Shown here: piece after piece, positions 1-6,212 of the stretch
Numbering within the stretch: the first letter of the stretch is position 1
Layout of the letters: every line of letters starts with the position of its first letter
Assembly: GCA_964531265.1 (NCBI GenBank)
Contig: CAZHDW010000027.1
Coordinates: 1 to 19,692, forward strand
Length of the DNA stretch: 19,692 bases
Origin: Hominenteromicrobium sp964531265
GTDB lineage: Bacteria > Bacillota > Clostridia > Oscillospirales > Acutalibacteraceae
Reading direction: 5' to 3'
The notes under the pieces: generated by a model
The model's database searches: none
What the model saw: the letters and a program-made list of their open reading frames with translations, nothing else
What the model was told of the DNA's origin: nothing
Position numbers and translations under genes: made by a program

Positions 1-45
1 TCACCTAACCTCAAAAAAGCCCGTAATTACGCCACTTTTCGCGAT

Positions 46-1410
46 TTATTTTTCTATTTTAGACATCAAACAGACCGTCTCAACATGCGCGGTGCAGGGG
101 AACATATCCACGGGTGTGACAGCATTTATTTTGTAGCCGGCCTCGTCGAAATGCTTCAGGTCGCGTGCGAGTGTTGCGGGGTCGCAGGAAATATACACCA
201 CGCGCACGGGATCCATGTTCGAAATGCAGGATATCAGTGCGGTATCGCAGCCCTTGCGCGGCGGATCGATAACTATAACATCCGGTTTTTCGCCGCGCTG
301 ATACAGTGTCTGAGCCGCTTCTGCCGCATCACCACAGATGAATTCTGCGTTTGCTATGTTGTTGCGTGCAGCGTTCCGCTTTGCATTTTCAATAGCGGCG
401 GAAACTATCTCCGCGCCGATAAGCTTTTTGGCCTTTTTCGCCATGGAAAGTCCGATGGTTCCGGTGCCGCAGTAGAGGTCGAGCAGGTTTTCGTTTCCGG
501 TGAGAGCTGCATATTCGGCGGCTTTTTCGTACAATACCTCTGCCTGAGTTCGGTTTACCTGATAAAAAGCATGTGGTGATATCTCGAATTGAAGCCCGCA
601 GAGCGTGTCAGTTATGGTATCCTTGCCCCAGAGGGTGCGGTTTTCCTTGCCGAGCACGACATTTGTTTTTTCACGATTGATATTCAAAACAATTCCGGTT
701 ATTTCAGGTACTGCTTTACGAAGAGAGTACACCAGAAGAGCCTCATCCCTCAGCTTCCGACTGTTTGCAACCACGCAGACGAGTATCTCTCCGCTCTTTT
801 CGCCGCAGCGCATGTACAGATGCCTGAGAACACCGCAGTGCGAAGCCTCATCATATATGCTTTCTCCGGCAGTCTCCTGCCATGCTCTGAAAGCCTCGGC
901 GATCCTGTCAAATTCCGTTGGCTGAAGCATACAGGTGTGCGTGTCGACTATGCGGTGTGAATTCACGGCATAGAATCCAAGCTGCATCTTGCCGTCCTTT
1001 GAAAGTCCTATAGGCAGCTGGCACTTGTTGCGGTAATGATTTCTGTTAGGCGCTGAGATGATCGGCTGAATCTCAATGCCGCGGAATCCGCCGATGCGCT
1101 CAAGAGCATCGCGAACCCGCTGTTCCTTGGCCGCAAGCTCAGCCTTATATGTTATGTGTCGATATACACATCCACCGCATTGGGCTGACACATTGCAGTC
1201 GGGCTCGGTGCGATCCTTTGATGGTATAAGCAGCTCCTCAAGGCGGCCGAAAGCGTAGCTTTTAAGCACCTTCACTATGCGCACGATGCAGTGATCTCCG
1301 ATGGCTGTGCCGGGCACAAAAACAGCCATTTCATCTATTCTGCATATGCCGTTACCCTCAGTGGTAAAGGCGGTGATATCGGTTTCGTACAGTTCGTTTT
1401 TCTTAAGCAT
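46..1410 (-). CDS. rlmD: 23S rRNA (uracil-5-)-methyltransferase, RlmD/RumA family
   Basis: This 454-aa protein is an AdoMet-dependent RNA m5U methyltransferase expected to modify a uridine of 23S rRNA in the cytoplasm. An N-terminal TRAM-like beta domain (about residues 5-65) is followed by four cysteines placed as in the family's [4Fe-4S] cluster (C72, C78, C81, C160). The AdoMet-binding motif DLYCGTGTIG is at 311-320, DPPRKG at 382-387, the catalytic cysteine C409 lies in YISCDP, and the likely general base is E444 in HVETV. All key residues are present and the length is normal for the family. The reading frame is open 26 codons further upstream, but the ATG at 1410 is chosen because GGAGG lies 9 nt before it and the TRAM domain starts right after. 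Clostridia often carry several paralogues, so the exact target uridine (as in RlmD, RlmCD or TrmA-like enzymes) is uncertain; the family is not. Confidence 0.93.
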   Translation of the reverse strand: MLKKNELYETDITAFTTEGNGICRIDEMAVFVPGTAIGDHCIVRIVKVLKSYAFGRLEELLIPSKDRTEPDCNVSAQCGGCVYRHITYKAELAAKEQRVRDALERIGGFRGIEIQPIISAPNRNHYRNKCQLPIGLSKDGKMQLGFYAVNSHRIVDTHTCMLQPTEFDRIAEAFRAWQETAGESIYDEASHCGVLRHLYMRCGEKSGEILVCVVANSRKLRDEALLVYSLRKAVPEITGIVLNINREKTNVVLGKENRTLWGKDTITDTLCGLQFEISPHAFYQVNRTQAEVLYEKAAEYAALTGNENLLDLYCGTGTIGLSMAKKAKKLIGAEIVSAAIENAKRNAARNNIANAEFICGDAAEAAQTLYQRGEKPDVIVIDPPRKGCDTALISCISNMDPVRVVYISCDPATLARDLKHFDEAGYKINAVTPVDMFPCTAHVETVCLMSKIEK

Positions 1411-1607
1411 TAATGTTATCCTCCGGTGATAACCTGTGCGTTTTGGCACAGTCGATAATGAAAAGTTTATTTGTTTGTATCTTGGCACACTTCAAGTTAC
1501 GGTTAAATTCATGTTGAAAACACGGGGAAAATACGTGTAAAAAATAAACAAAAAAGTGTGGTTCGATTTGTGAATGATAGGCAAAAGGGAGATTAGGAAA
1601 AAAACCG

Positions 1608-1636
1608 TTGACAATCGAATTTTCGGCCGCTATAAT
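1608..1636 (+). promoter_or_regulatory. Near-consensus sigma-A promoter of the candidate small RNA
   Basis: TTGACA (1608-1613), a 17-bp spacer and TATAAT (1631-1636) match the housekeeping consensus at all twelve positions. The predicted start is near 1643. No Shine-Dalgarno-led ORF begins downstream before the terminator at 1712-1755, so the promoter seems to serve a short RNA. Confidence 0.85.
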
Positions 1637-1642
1637 AGAGCC

Positions 1643-1755
1643 ATAACAAATGACAACGAGCTTCGCGGTAAAGCTTTACCGCAACTTTTCAATACAACTC
1701 CTCCCCAAAAGAGAGCAAAAGGCGAGAATGATTTCTCGCCTTTTGCTCTTTTTTT
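1643..1755 (+). ncRNA. Candidate small regulatory RNA (about 113 nt)
   Basis: The region lies between a perfect promoter and a strong intrinsic terminator and resembles no RNA family I recognise. It holds an 18-nt perfect palindrome GCGGTAAAGCTTTACCGC (1665-1682), which folds as a hairpin. An apparently unpaired stretch with CTCCTCCCC (1698-1706) follows, then the terminator hairpin with a 3' U tract. The C-rich segment is complementary to purine-rich Shine-Dalgarno sequences, the arrangement seen in C-rich Gram-positive sRNAs such as RsaE/RoxS and FsrA. An ATG at 1650 opens a frame, but it has no Shine-Dalgarno and runs straight through the terminator, so translation is unlikely. Promoter, hairpins and terminator are seen; the sRNA role is inferred. 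Confidence 0.6.
1712..1755 (+). terminator. Strong intrinsic terminator of the candidate sRNA
   Basis: A perfect 17-bp stem (1712-1728 with 1733-1749) with a TGAT loop runs into seven T's (1749-1755). An A run just before the left arm gives a shorter T run on the other strand, so it could also stop transcription arriving from the right. Confidence 0.9.
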
Positions 1756-1912
1756 ACATTCAAAAAGGAAGTCGAGAAAAAGTCAGTCGTGATGCGGCAA
1801 AACGACGTTTCGTCGCGTTGAACTCCCAACACCGCAAAGCGTCGAAGTGTGCTCGGTGTAACAATTATACTGTATTTCACAGGGCGATTCAAGAAGCAAT
1901 TTACTGCGGCGC
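1756..1912. other. Non-coding spacer with two possible hairpins
   Basis: There is no credible gene here. Two inverted repeats are visible. One has a CGACG/CGTCG core with a TTT loop, extended by CAA/TTG (1798-1820). The other is ACACCG (1829-1834) pairing with CGGTGT (1854-1859). Neither is followed by a T tract, so they are not terminators. They could be structure in an unknown transcript or an operator for the promoter at 1913-1942. Confidence 0.35.
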
Positions 1913-1942
1913 TTTACAGCCAAAGCTAAAGTATAGTATAAT
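1913..1942 (+). promoter_or_regulatory. Sigma-A-type promoter of the phosphatase gene
   Basis: TTTACA (1913-1918), an 18-bp spacer and TATAAT (1937-1942). Transcription would start near 1949, leaving a leader of about 33 nt that contains the AAGGAG ribosome-binding site at 1968-1973. Confidence 0.7.
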
Positions 1943-1981
1943 ATTGACACAGCAAAAAGTATCTGTCAAGGAGAAAATGAA

Positions 1982-2449
1982 ATGATAAAAATTATGTTTG
2001 TCTGCCTCGGCAATATCTGCCGCAGCCCGATGGCGGAGTTCGTCATGAAAGAGCTTGTTAGGAAAAAGGGTGAGGCGGCGGATTTTGTGATAGCCTCAAG
2101 TGCGACGAGCCGTGAGGAGATAGGCAATGATATACATTACGGTACAAGAAGAATACTGGATGAAAACGGCATACCGTATGCGCCGCGCAGAGCCGTGCAG
2201 CTTACACGTGCGGATTATGCAGCATATGATTATCTGATAGCAATGGATACATCAAATCTTCGAAATATAGAGCGCATAACCGGCGGCGACCCTGAGGGGA
2301 AAATATCCCTGCTGCTTGAGTTTGCGGGCGAAAGCCGCAGTATCTCCGACCCGTGGTATACCGGAGATTTCGATGCTACCTATGCGGATATCAAAAAAGG
2401 CTGTGAGGCGCTTTACGAAAAAATCAAAAAAGACAGAAAAAGATATTGA
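1982..2449 (+). CDS. Low-molecular-weight protein tyrosine phosphatase
   Basis: This 155-aa cytoplasmic phosphatase has the P-loop CLGNICRS at residues 8-15, giving nucleophile C8 and phosphate-binding R14. The general-acid loop is DPW with D123. Length and fold layout are standard for the LMW-PTP family. Position 12 is Ile, as in tyrosine phosphatases; the Bacillus protein-arginine phosphatase YwlE has Thr there, so tyrosine specificity is favoured (inference from family knowledge). The start is supported by AAGGAG 8 nt upstream. The gene has its own promoter, and its stop codon overlaps the -35 box of the metal-sensor promoter, so the two units are tightly packed. It sits beside an ArsR-family gene but lacks the extra resolving cysteines expected of an arsenate reductase of this fold. 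Confidence 0.92.
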   Translation: MIKIMFVCLGNICRSPMAEFVMKELVRKKGEAADFVIASSATSREEIGNDIHYGTRRILDENGIPYAPRRAVQLTRADYAAYDYLIAMDTSNLRNIERITGGDPEGKISLLLEFAGESRSISDPWYTGDFDATYADIKKGCEALYEKIKKDRKRY

Positions 2450-2473
2450 CAATCAGCGTGATGGTGTTATAAT
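2446..2473 (+). promoter_or_regulatory. Promoter of the metal sensor gene
   Basis: TTGACA (2446-2451), a 16-bp spacer and TATAAT (2468-2473). The -35 box overlaps the TGA stop of the upstream phosphatase. The operator at 2485-2500 lies just downstream of the -10 box, over the expected start of transcription. Confidence 0.85.
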
Positions 2474-2484
2474 AAAACCAACAA

Positions 2485-2500
2485 ATGAACATTTATTCAT
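2485..2500 (+). promoter_or_regulatory. ArsR/SmtB-type operator
   Basis: ATGAA-CATTTA-TTCAT is a perfect 5-bp inverted repeat with a 6-bp centre. It resembles the TGAA...TTCA operators of SmtB/CadC-family repressors. Its position over the start site, directly before an ArsR-family gene, points to metal-relieved autorepression. The sequence is seen; the binding is inferred. Confidence 0.75.
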
Positions 2501-2529
2501 ATGTCTGATTCGTCAGAAGGGTGGACAGC

Positions 2530-2928
2530 ATGGCCGAGAAAGCAAAAAACGATACAAAAGGGATAAGGAAAAGATCTAAAAACGAAGAGGAGCTGTGCTC
2601 GGGCGAGCATGAGCATGCCGATTTGAATGCGGTCAAGGAGCATATTCCCGATCTCGATACTCTGTTTCAGCTGGCTGAGCTGTTCAAGATGTTTGGCGAT
2701 ACCACACGTATACGCATTATGTGCGTTTTGTTCCAAAAGGAGCTGTGCGTGTGTGAGATAGCCGAGCTGCTCGATATGGGCCAGTCTGCGATTTCACACC
2801 AGTTGCGTCTGCTGAGAAATGCGCACCTTGTTAAGGTAAAGCGCGACGGAAAGCAGTCATACTATTCCCTTGACGATGCACATGTCAGGGAAATATACTT
2901 TATGGGCCTTGAGCATATAACTGAATGA
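2530..2928 (+). CDS. ArsR/SmtB-family Zn/Cd/Pb-responsive repressor (CadC/SmtB-like)
   Basis: This 132-aa winged-helix repressor would release DNA when it binds metal. The HTH lies at about residues 72-98 (CEIAELLDMGQSAISHQLRLL). Two metal sites known in this family are visible. The alpha-3N site has C73 and C75 in ELCVC plus an N-terminal C23 with nearby H27 and H29. The alpha-5 site is D116-x-H118 with H129-x2-E132 and exactly ten residues between the two His, as in SmtB. The ATG at 2530 is chosen over an in-frame GTG at 2521 because AGAAGGG sits 8 nt before the ATG and would touch the GTG. A P1B-2 ATPase follows after 68 bp, which fits a zinc, cadmium or lead efflux circuit. cadC and smtB are both fair names, so no symbol is given. 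Confidence 0.92.
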   Translation: MAEKAKNDTKGIRKRSKNEEELCSGEHEHADLNAVKEHIPDLDTLFQLAELFKMFGDTTRIRIMCVLFQKELCVCEIAELLDMGQSAISHQLRLLRNAHLVKVKRDGKQSYYSLDDAHVREIYFMGLEHITE

Positions 2929-2948
2929 CCGAAAGGTCATTTGTTTTT
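2924..2948 (+). terminator. Short hairpin with T-rich tail between sensor and ATPase genes
   Basis: AATGACC (2924-2930), a GAAA tetraloop and GGTCATT (2935-2941) are followed by TGTTTTT. The stem overlaps the sensor's stop codon. At 7 bp it is a weak or partial terminator that could lower ATPase expression relative to the sensor. Confidence 0.55.
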
Positions 2949-2978
2949 GCCAAACGTATGAACGATTGAACATATATT
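2947..2978 (+). promoter_or_regulatory. Possible second promoter/operator before the ATPase gene
   Basis: TATGAAC at 2957-2963 and TGAACATA at 2967-2974 flank a 3-bp centre. Both share ATGAAC/TGAACA with the operator at 2485-2500, and TATG/CATA form the outer arms of an imperfect palindrome. Possible promoter boxes are TTGCCA (2947-2952) and CATATA or TATATT (2971-2978). The promoter is weak by consensus; the operator-like motif is the better-supported part. Confidence 0.45.
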
Positions 2979-2996
2979 AAAAAAGAGGCGAGCAAA

Positions 2997-5078
2997 ATGG
3001 AAGAAGAAAGAAAGCACCATCATGAGCATGGCTGTTCCTGTGAGCACGAGCATCATGAGCACGAGCATCAGCACGAGCACGAATGCTCCTGCGAACATGA
3101 ACACCACGAGCATCATCATGACCATGAACACCATGAGCACGAATGCTGCTGTGGCCATGAGCATCATCATGAGCACCACCACGACCATGATGAGCACTGC
3201 TCATGCGGACATCATCATGAGCATGGCCATACCTGTGCCTGCGGACATGAGCACAGCCATGGCCCGGAAATGCCGAAATGGGCCTTTCCGCTGGCTGTAG
3301 TGCTTTTCGTGCTGGAGCTGCTTCTTGGCTGGCTGCTTCCGATACCGGAGTGGGCTTCCGCAGTTGTCTGTGCCATAGCGATACTTCTTGCAGGTGTCGG
3401 GGTGTTTATTGACGGCTTTAAGAACCTATTTAAACTCAATTTTACCGAAAACGTCCTCATGTCAATCGCGGTTATCACAGCCTTCTGTATGGGGGAGTTT
3501 GTTGAGGCCGCTGCCGTCGCGATACTGTTCAATCTCGGAGAAATGGCCGAGGAGATAGCCGAAGGACGCGCACGAAAGAGCATTACAGAGCTGACGGAGA
3601 TGAGGCCGGATACCGCGCGTGTTCTGCACGACGGCGAGGAAATGAGCGTTTCGCCTCATTCAGTCAAAGTGGGAGAAACGATCGTCGTTAACCCCTATGA
3701 GCGCATTCCGCTTGATGGAGTGATAACAGAGGGTGCTTCATACGTTGATAATGCAGCGCTTACCGGTGAAAGCGTACCTGTTGAGGTGGCGGTTGGTGAT
3801 GAGGTGCTTTCCGGCGGCGTTAACGGAGGCTCAAAGCTGCTCATCCGTGTTACCACCGCATTTGAAGATTCTACCGCCAGCCGAATCCTGAGAATGATCG
3901 AAGAATCCTCTGCCAGAAAGGGCAGTGCCGAGAAGCTCATAACAAGATTTGCTCGTATATATACTCCGGCCGTTCTGGTGCTTGCGGTCATCGTAGCCGT
4001 ACTGCCGCCGATACTGGGCGCAGGAGAATTCACTACATGGCTGTATCGTGCGCTTACGATGCTGGTAGCCTCCTGCCCGTGCGCACTTGTGATTTCGGTG
4101 CCGCTGGGCTTCTTTGCCGGTATTGGTGTGGAATCCACTGCCGGAATGCTCATTAAGGGCGGCAAATATCTTGAGGCGCTTGCCAAGACGGACACCGTTA
4201 TTCTGGACAAGACGGGCACTGTAACCACAGGTAAGCTTACTGTATCCTCCGTGTGGGCTAACGACGGTGTTAATAAAGAGGATGTTTTAAAGCTTGCCGC
4301 CGCGGTCGAATCGCGCTCCACGCACCCTGTTGCGAAAGCAATATGTGAGGCCGCAGAAACCACAGTCGAAGCCGAAAATGTGGAGGAGTTTGCAGGCCTC
4401 GGAATAAAGGGCACATTGAACGGTGCAGAGCTGCTGGCCGGAAGAAGAAGCTTTCTTGAAAACAACGGCGTAGATATTTCCAACGTTCCGGAATGCACGG
4501 TGGCTATATCCGTGAACGGACGCTGTGTTGGCGCTGTAACGCTTTCGGACACTGTTAAGAAGGATTCCAAGGAGGCGGTCGAGCAGCTCAAGGGTATGGG
4601 TGTGCACCGCGTTATAATGCTTACGGGTGATAATGAGCAGGCTGCCGAGGCGGTATCTTCACAGGTTGGAATAACGGAGTTCAAGGCAGGTCTCATGCCG
4701 CAGGATAAGGCACATGAGGTGGAAGCTCTGGATGGAGTTCGTGTTTTCGTCGGTGACGGCGTAAATGATGCTCCGGTGCTGGCCGCTGCGGACTGCGGAA
4801 TCGCAATAGGACTCGGCTCACAGGCTGCAATAGAAACTGCGGATGCCGTGCTCTCAAGCGGAGAGCTTTCCATGCTGCCAAAGGCGATAAAGCTTGCAAA
4901 GCGTTGTATGCGCGTGATATATTTCAATATCATATTTGCACTCAGCATAAAGGCCGCTGTTCTGATATGTACACCGCTCGGCTTTGTACCGATGTGGATG
5001 GGAGTTTTCGCTGATGTCGGCGTAATGGCACTTGCAGTTCTCAACACTCTGCGCATATTGAAGTTTAAAACTAAATAA
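2997..5078 (+). CDS. cadA: P1B-2-type Zn/Cd/Pb-exporting ATPase with His/Cys-rich N-terminus
   Basis: This 693-aa integral membrane pump would export Zn2+, Cd2+ or Pb2+ at the cost of ATP. The first 90 residues are almost all His, Glu, Cys, Asp and Gly (38 His and 11 Cys by my count) and replace the usual HMA domain; no GMxCxxC motif is present. After the first transmembrane segments come the actuator loop TGES (256-259), the ion-binding CPC (360-362), the phosphorylated D404 in DKTGT, H443-P444, and the hinge GDGVNDAP (586-593). K652 in the penultimate membrane helix and D673-x-G675 in the last are the signature of the Zn/Cd/Pb subgroup rather than the copper pumps. The start has AGAGG 8 nt upstream. 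The preceding metal sensor and operators indicate metal-induced expression. zntA is an equally fair name. Confidence 0.95.
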   Translation: MEEERKHHHEHGCSCEHEHHEHEHQHEHECSCEHEHHEHHHDHEHHEHECCCGHEHHHEHHHDHDEHCSCGHHHEHGHTCACGHEHSHGPEMPKWAFPLAVVLFVLELLLGWLLPIPEWASAVVCAIAILLAGVGVFIDGFKNLFKLNFTENVLMSIAVITAFCMGEFVEAAAVAILFNLGEMAEEIAEGRARKSITELTEMRPDTARVLHDGEEMSVSPHSVKVGETIVVNPYERIPLDGVITEGASYVDNAALTGESVPVEVAVGDEVLSGGVNGGSKLLIRVTTAFEDSTASRILRMIEESSARKGSAEKLITRFARIYTPAVLVLAVIVAVLPPILGAGEFTTWLYRALTMLVASCPCALVISVPLGFFAGIGVESTAGMLIKGGKYLEALAKTDTVILDKTGTVTTGKLTVSSVWANDGVNKEDVLKLAAAVESRSTHPVAKAICEAAETTVEAENVEEFAGLGIKGTLNGAELLAGRRSFLENNGVDISNVPECTVAISVNGRCVGAVTLSDTVKKDSKEAVEQLKGMGVHRVIMLTGDNEQAAEAVSSQVGITEFKAGLMPQDKAHEVEALDGVRVFVGDGVNDAPVLAAADCGIAIGLGSQAAIETADAVLSSGELSMLPKAIKLAKRCMRVIYFNIIFALSIKAAVLICTPLGFVPMWMGVFADVGVMALAVLNTLRILKFKTK
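3033..3254 (+). repeat. Five CxC-His modules inside the ATPase gene
   Basis: Five CxC units followed by His-rich stretches occur at protein residues 13-19 (CSCEHEH), 30-36 (CSCEHEH), 50-56 (CCCGHEH), 68-76 (CSCGHHHEH) and 80-86 (CACGHEH). At DNA level the repeats of GAGCAC, GAGCATCAT and similar words look like expansion of a short unit. They remain in frame and are coding. Confidence 0.8.
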
Positions 5079-6089
5079 TCATTGGTTGTCGGTGCTGTCC
5101 TCCGCTGTGGGGCTGCACCGACTTTTTATTTTTGCTCCTGAATAGAAGTAACTCAATATTTCCTCATAGTCCGCGCCGTTCTCCGCCAGATAAATTGCCC
5201 CTGCCTGACTCATGCCCACTCCGTGTCCCTGTCCGCGAACGGTAAAGGTAAAAATGAAGCTATCTCCATCAAATTCAACATCAAAGGCTGCACTTTTCAG
5301 TGCCAGGGCTTCGCGGATATCCAAGCCGGAGAGAGTAATGCCGCACAGAGAAATGCTCTCCGTGTAGCCCGAGCTGTCCATTGTGGGAGAAGCAAACCAG
5401 GTGGTCGGATCGGCGGTGAATTCGATTTCCGGGAAAGCGGCGCGAATATCATCCACGGAAAGCGCCGTATGTGACAGATAACCGCCGTATAGCTCATCAT
5501 AGGGACAGGCTACCGGCTGCAAATATTCGATTTCTTCGCCGAAGACATCCTTGTAGGCTCTGGTGCATCCGGCGGATACCGGAAAATAAGGCGCTGTTAT
5601 CAGGGTATCATCCCGATAAAGGCAGAGACCCTCAACCGATGCGCATATCTCCCGAGCACGGGCTAATGCGTCGCCTGCTCCCTCGCCGAGCTTAAAGGAA
5701 AGAGTGTCGGCAGGTGCATATGTGCTGAGAGCTTCGGTATTGCAGGTGATATCATAGCTGCTGTCCGCGTTTTGCTCGCGCAGCAGACAACAGGTGGTGT
5801 ATATTGCTATGGCCTGTGCTTGCAGTGCGTCATCTGGTGCATTGGGGGACATCTCGCATAGCAGAGCGCAGGGCAAAAATTCACTGTCAGGTACGGTCAG
5901 AAGCTCGCCGTTGGCCTCGTTTAAGATGTGAAATACCTCCGGCTGAGGAGAGGGTGAAGCCTTGGGAGCCGCACTTTGCGTGGGCAGTGACTCAAACACA
6001 ATATATCTCGCGGCTATCAGCGGAGCCGCAGATATCAGCAGCCAAAGCGCCAATATGAATACGGTAGCTATCAGTATCAGTTTTTTCAT
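5079..6089 (-). CDS. spoIID: SpoIID/LytB-domain protein (sporulation stage II protein D-like)
   Basis: This 336-aa protein has an N-terminal signal anchor (about residues 3-27), then a Pro/Ser/Ala linker and a SpoIID domain. SpoIID is a membrane-anchored lytic transglycosylase that thins septal peptidoglycan during engulfment. The probable catalytic glutamate is E79 in LLCEM, followed by the family's ALQAQAIA segment. The C-terminal signature GQGHGVGMSQAGA starts at 286. Two cysteines (C174, C194) lie in the region where clostridial SpoIID binds zinc, but the usual His of the Y-H-S motif is missing. The ATG at 6089 is chosen over one 15 codons upstream because AGAGGAG lies 5 nt before it and the hydrophobic segment starts at once. 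The stop abuts the ATPase stop (convergent, no gap). No other spo gene is adjacent, so a wall-remodelling LytB-like role outside sporulation is possible. Confidence 0.85.
   Translation of the reverse strand: MKKLILIATVFILALWLLISAAPLIAARYIVFESLPTQSAAPKASPSPQPEVFHILNEANGELLTVPDSEFLPCALLCEMSPNAPDDALQAQAIAIYTTCCLLREQNADSSYDITCNTEALSTYAPADTLSFKLGEGAGDALARAREICASVEGLCLYRDDTLITAPYFPVSAGCTRAYKDVFGEEIEYLQPVACPYDELYGGYLSHTALSVDDIRAAFPEIEFTADPTTWFASPTMDSSGYTESISLCGITLSGLDIREALALKSAAFDVEFDGDSFIFTFTVRGQGHGVGMSQAGAIYLAENGADYEEILSYFYSGAKIKSRCSPTAEDSTDNQ
5088..5133 (+). terminator. Intrinsic terminator of the ATPase gene, inside the convergent gene
   Basis: GTCGGTGC (5088-5095) pairs perfectly with GCACCGAC (5115-5122), with possible inner pairing of GTCC and GGGC, followed by TTTTTATTTTT. 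It lies 10 bp after the ATPase stop and within the last codons of the minus-strand spoIID-like gene. Confidence 0.85.
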
Positions 6090-6118
6090 GGTTACTCCTC
6101 TCTTTTTGCAAGTTTGCG

Positions 6119-6126
6119 GTTGTATG
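6119..6126 (-). promoter_or_regulatory. Possible sigma-E-like -10 element of the spoIID-like gene
   Basis: On the minus strand CATACAAC ends 29 nt before the start codon. It resembles the sporulation sigma-E -10 box (CATACA-T). No good sigma-E -35 box was found at the expected spacing, so this is weak and rests partly on spoIID being a known sigma-E target in Bacillus. Confidence 0.3.
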
Positions 6127-6212
6127 TCATTCAAAAATATGGTTTAAATGTCGAAAAACAGATGAAAAATTAAAATTCATGCAAGAAAAATGCAAATGTT
6201 ATTCAATTACAC

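Noticed and set aside
1..45. End of another gene or a terminator downstream of rlmD
   Set aside because: The minus strand has a short GTAATTAC palindrome and a T run, but the stem is too weak and the stretch too short to call.
1650..1985. Small protein gene spanning the candidate sRNA and spacer
   Set aside because: No Shine-Dalgarno; the frame passes through a strong terminator and ends inside the phosphatase start.
1982..2449. Thioredoxin-coupled arsenate reductase (ArsC) beside an ArsR gene
   Set aside because: The fold is shared, but the second and third redox cysteines are missing and the PTP general-acid loop DPW is present.
3022..3260. CRISPR-like short tandem repeats
   Set aside because: The repeats are in-frame codons for the His/Cys modules, with no uniform repeat-spacer pattern and no cas genes.
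2937..3300. Open frames opposite or out of frame with the His-rich region
   Set aside because: They arise from the low-complexity GAGCAT/CACCAT repeats; they have no ribosome site or protein features.
3695..5056. Long antisense open frame across the ATPase gene (453 codons)
   Set aside because: It is the shadow of a codon-biased gene with all P-type ATPase motifs; the antisense product is low-complexity Ser/Thr/Pro with no motif.
6162..6180. Second ArsR-type operator ATGAA-N9-TTCAT upstream of citrate synthase
   Set aside because: The spacing differs from the metal operator (9 versus 6), the region is AT-rich, and the neighbours have no metal link; probably chance.
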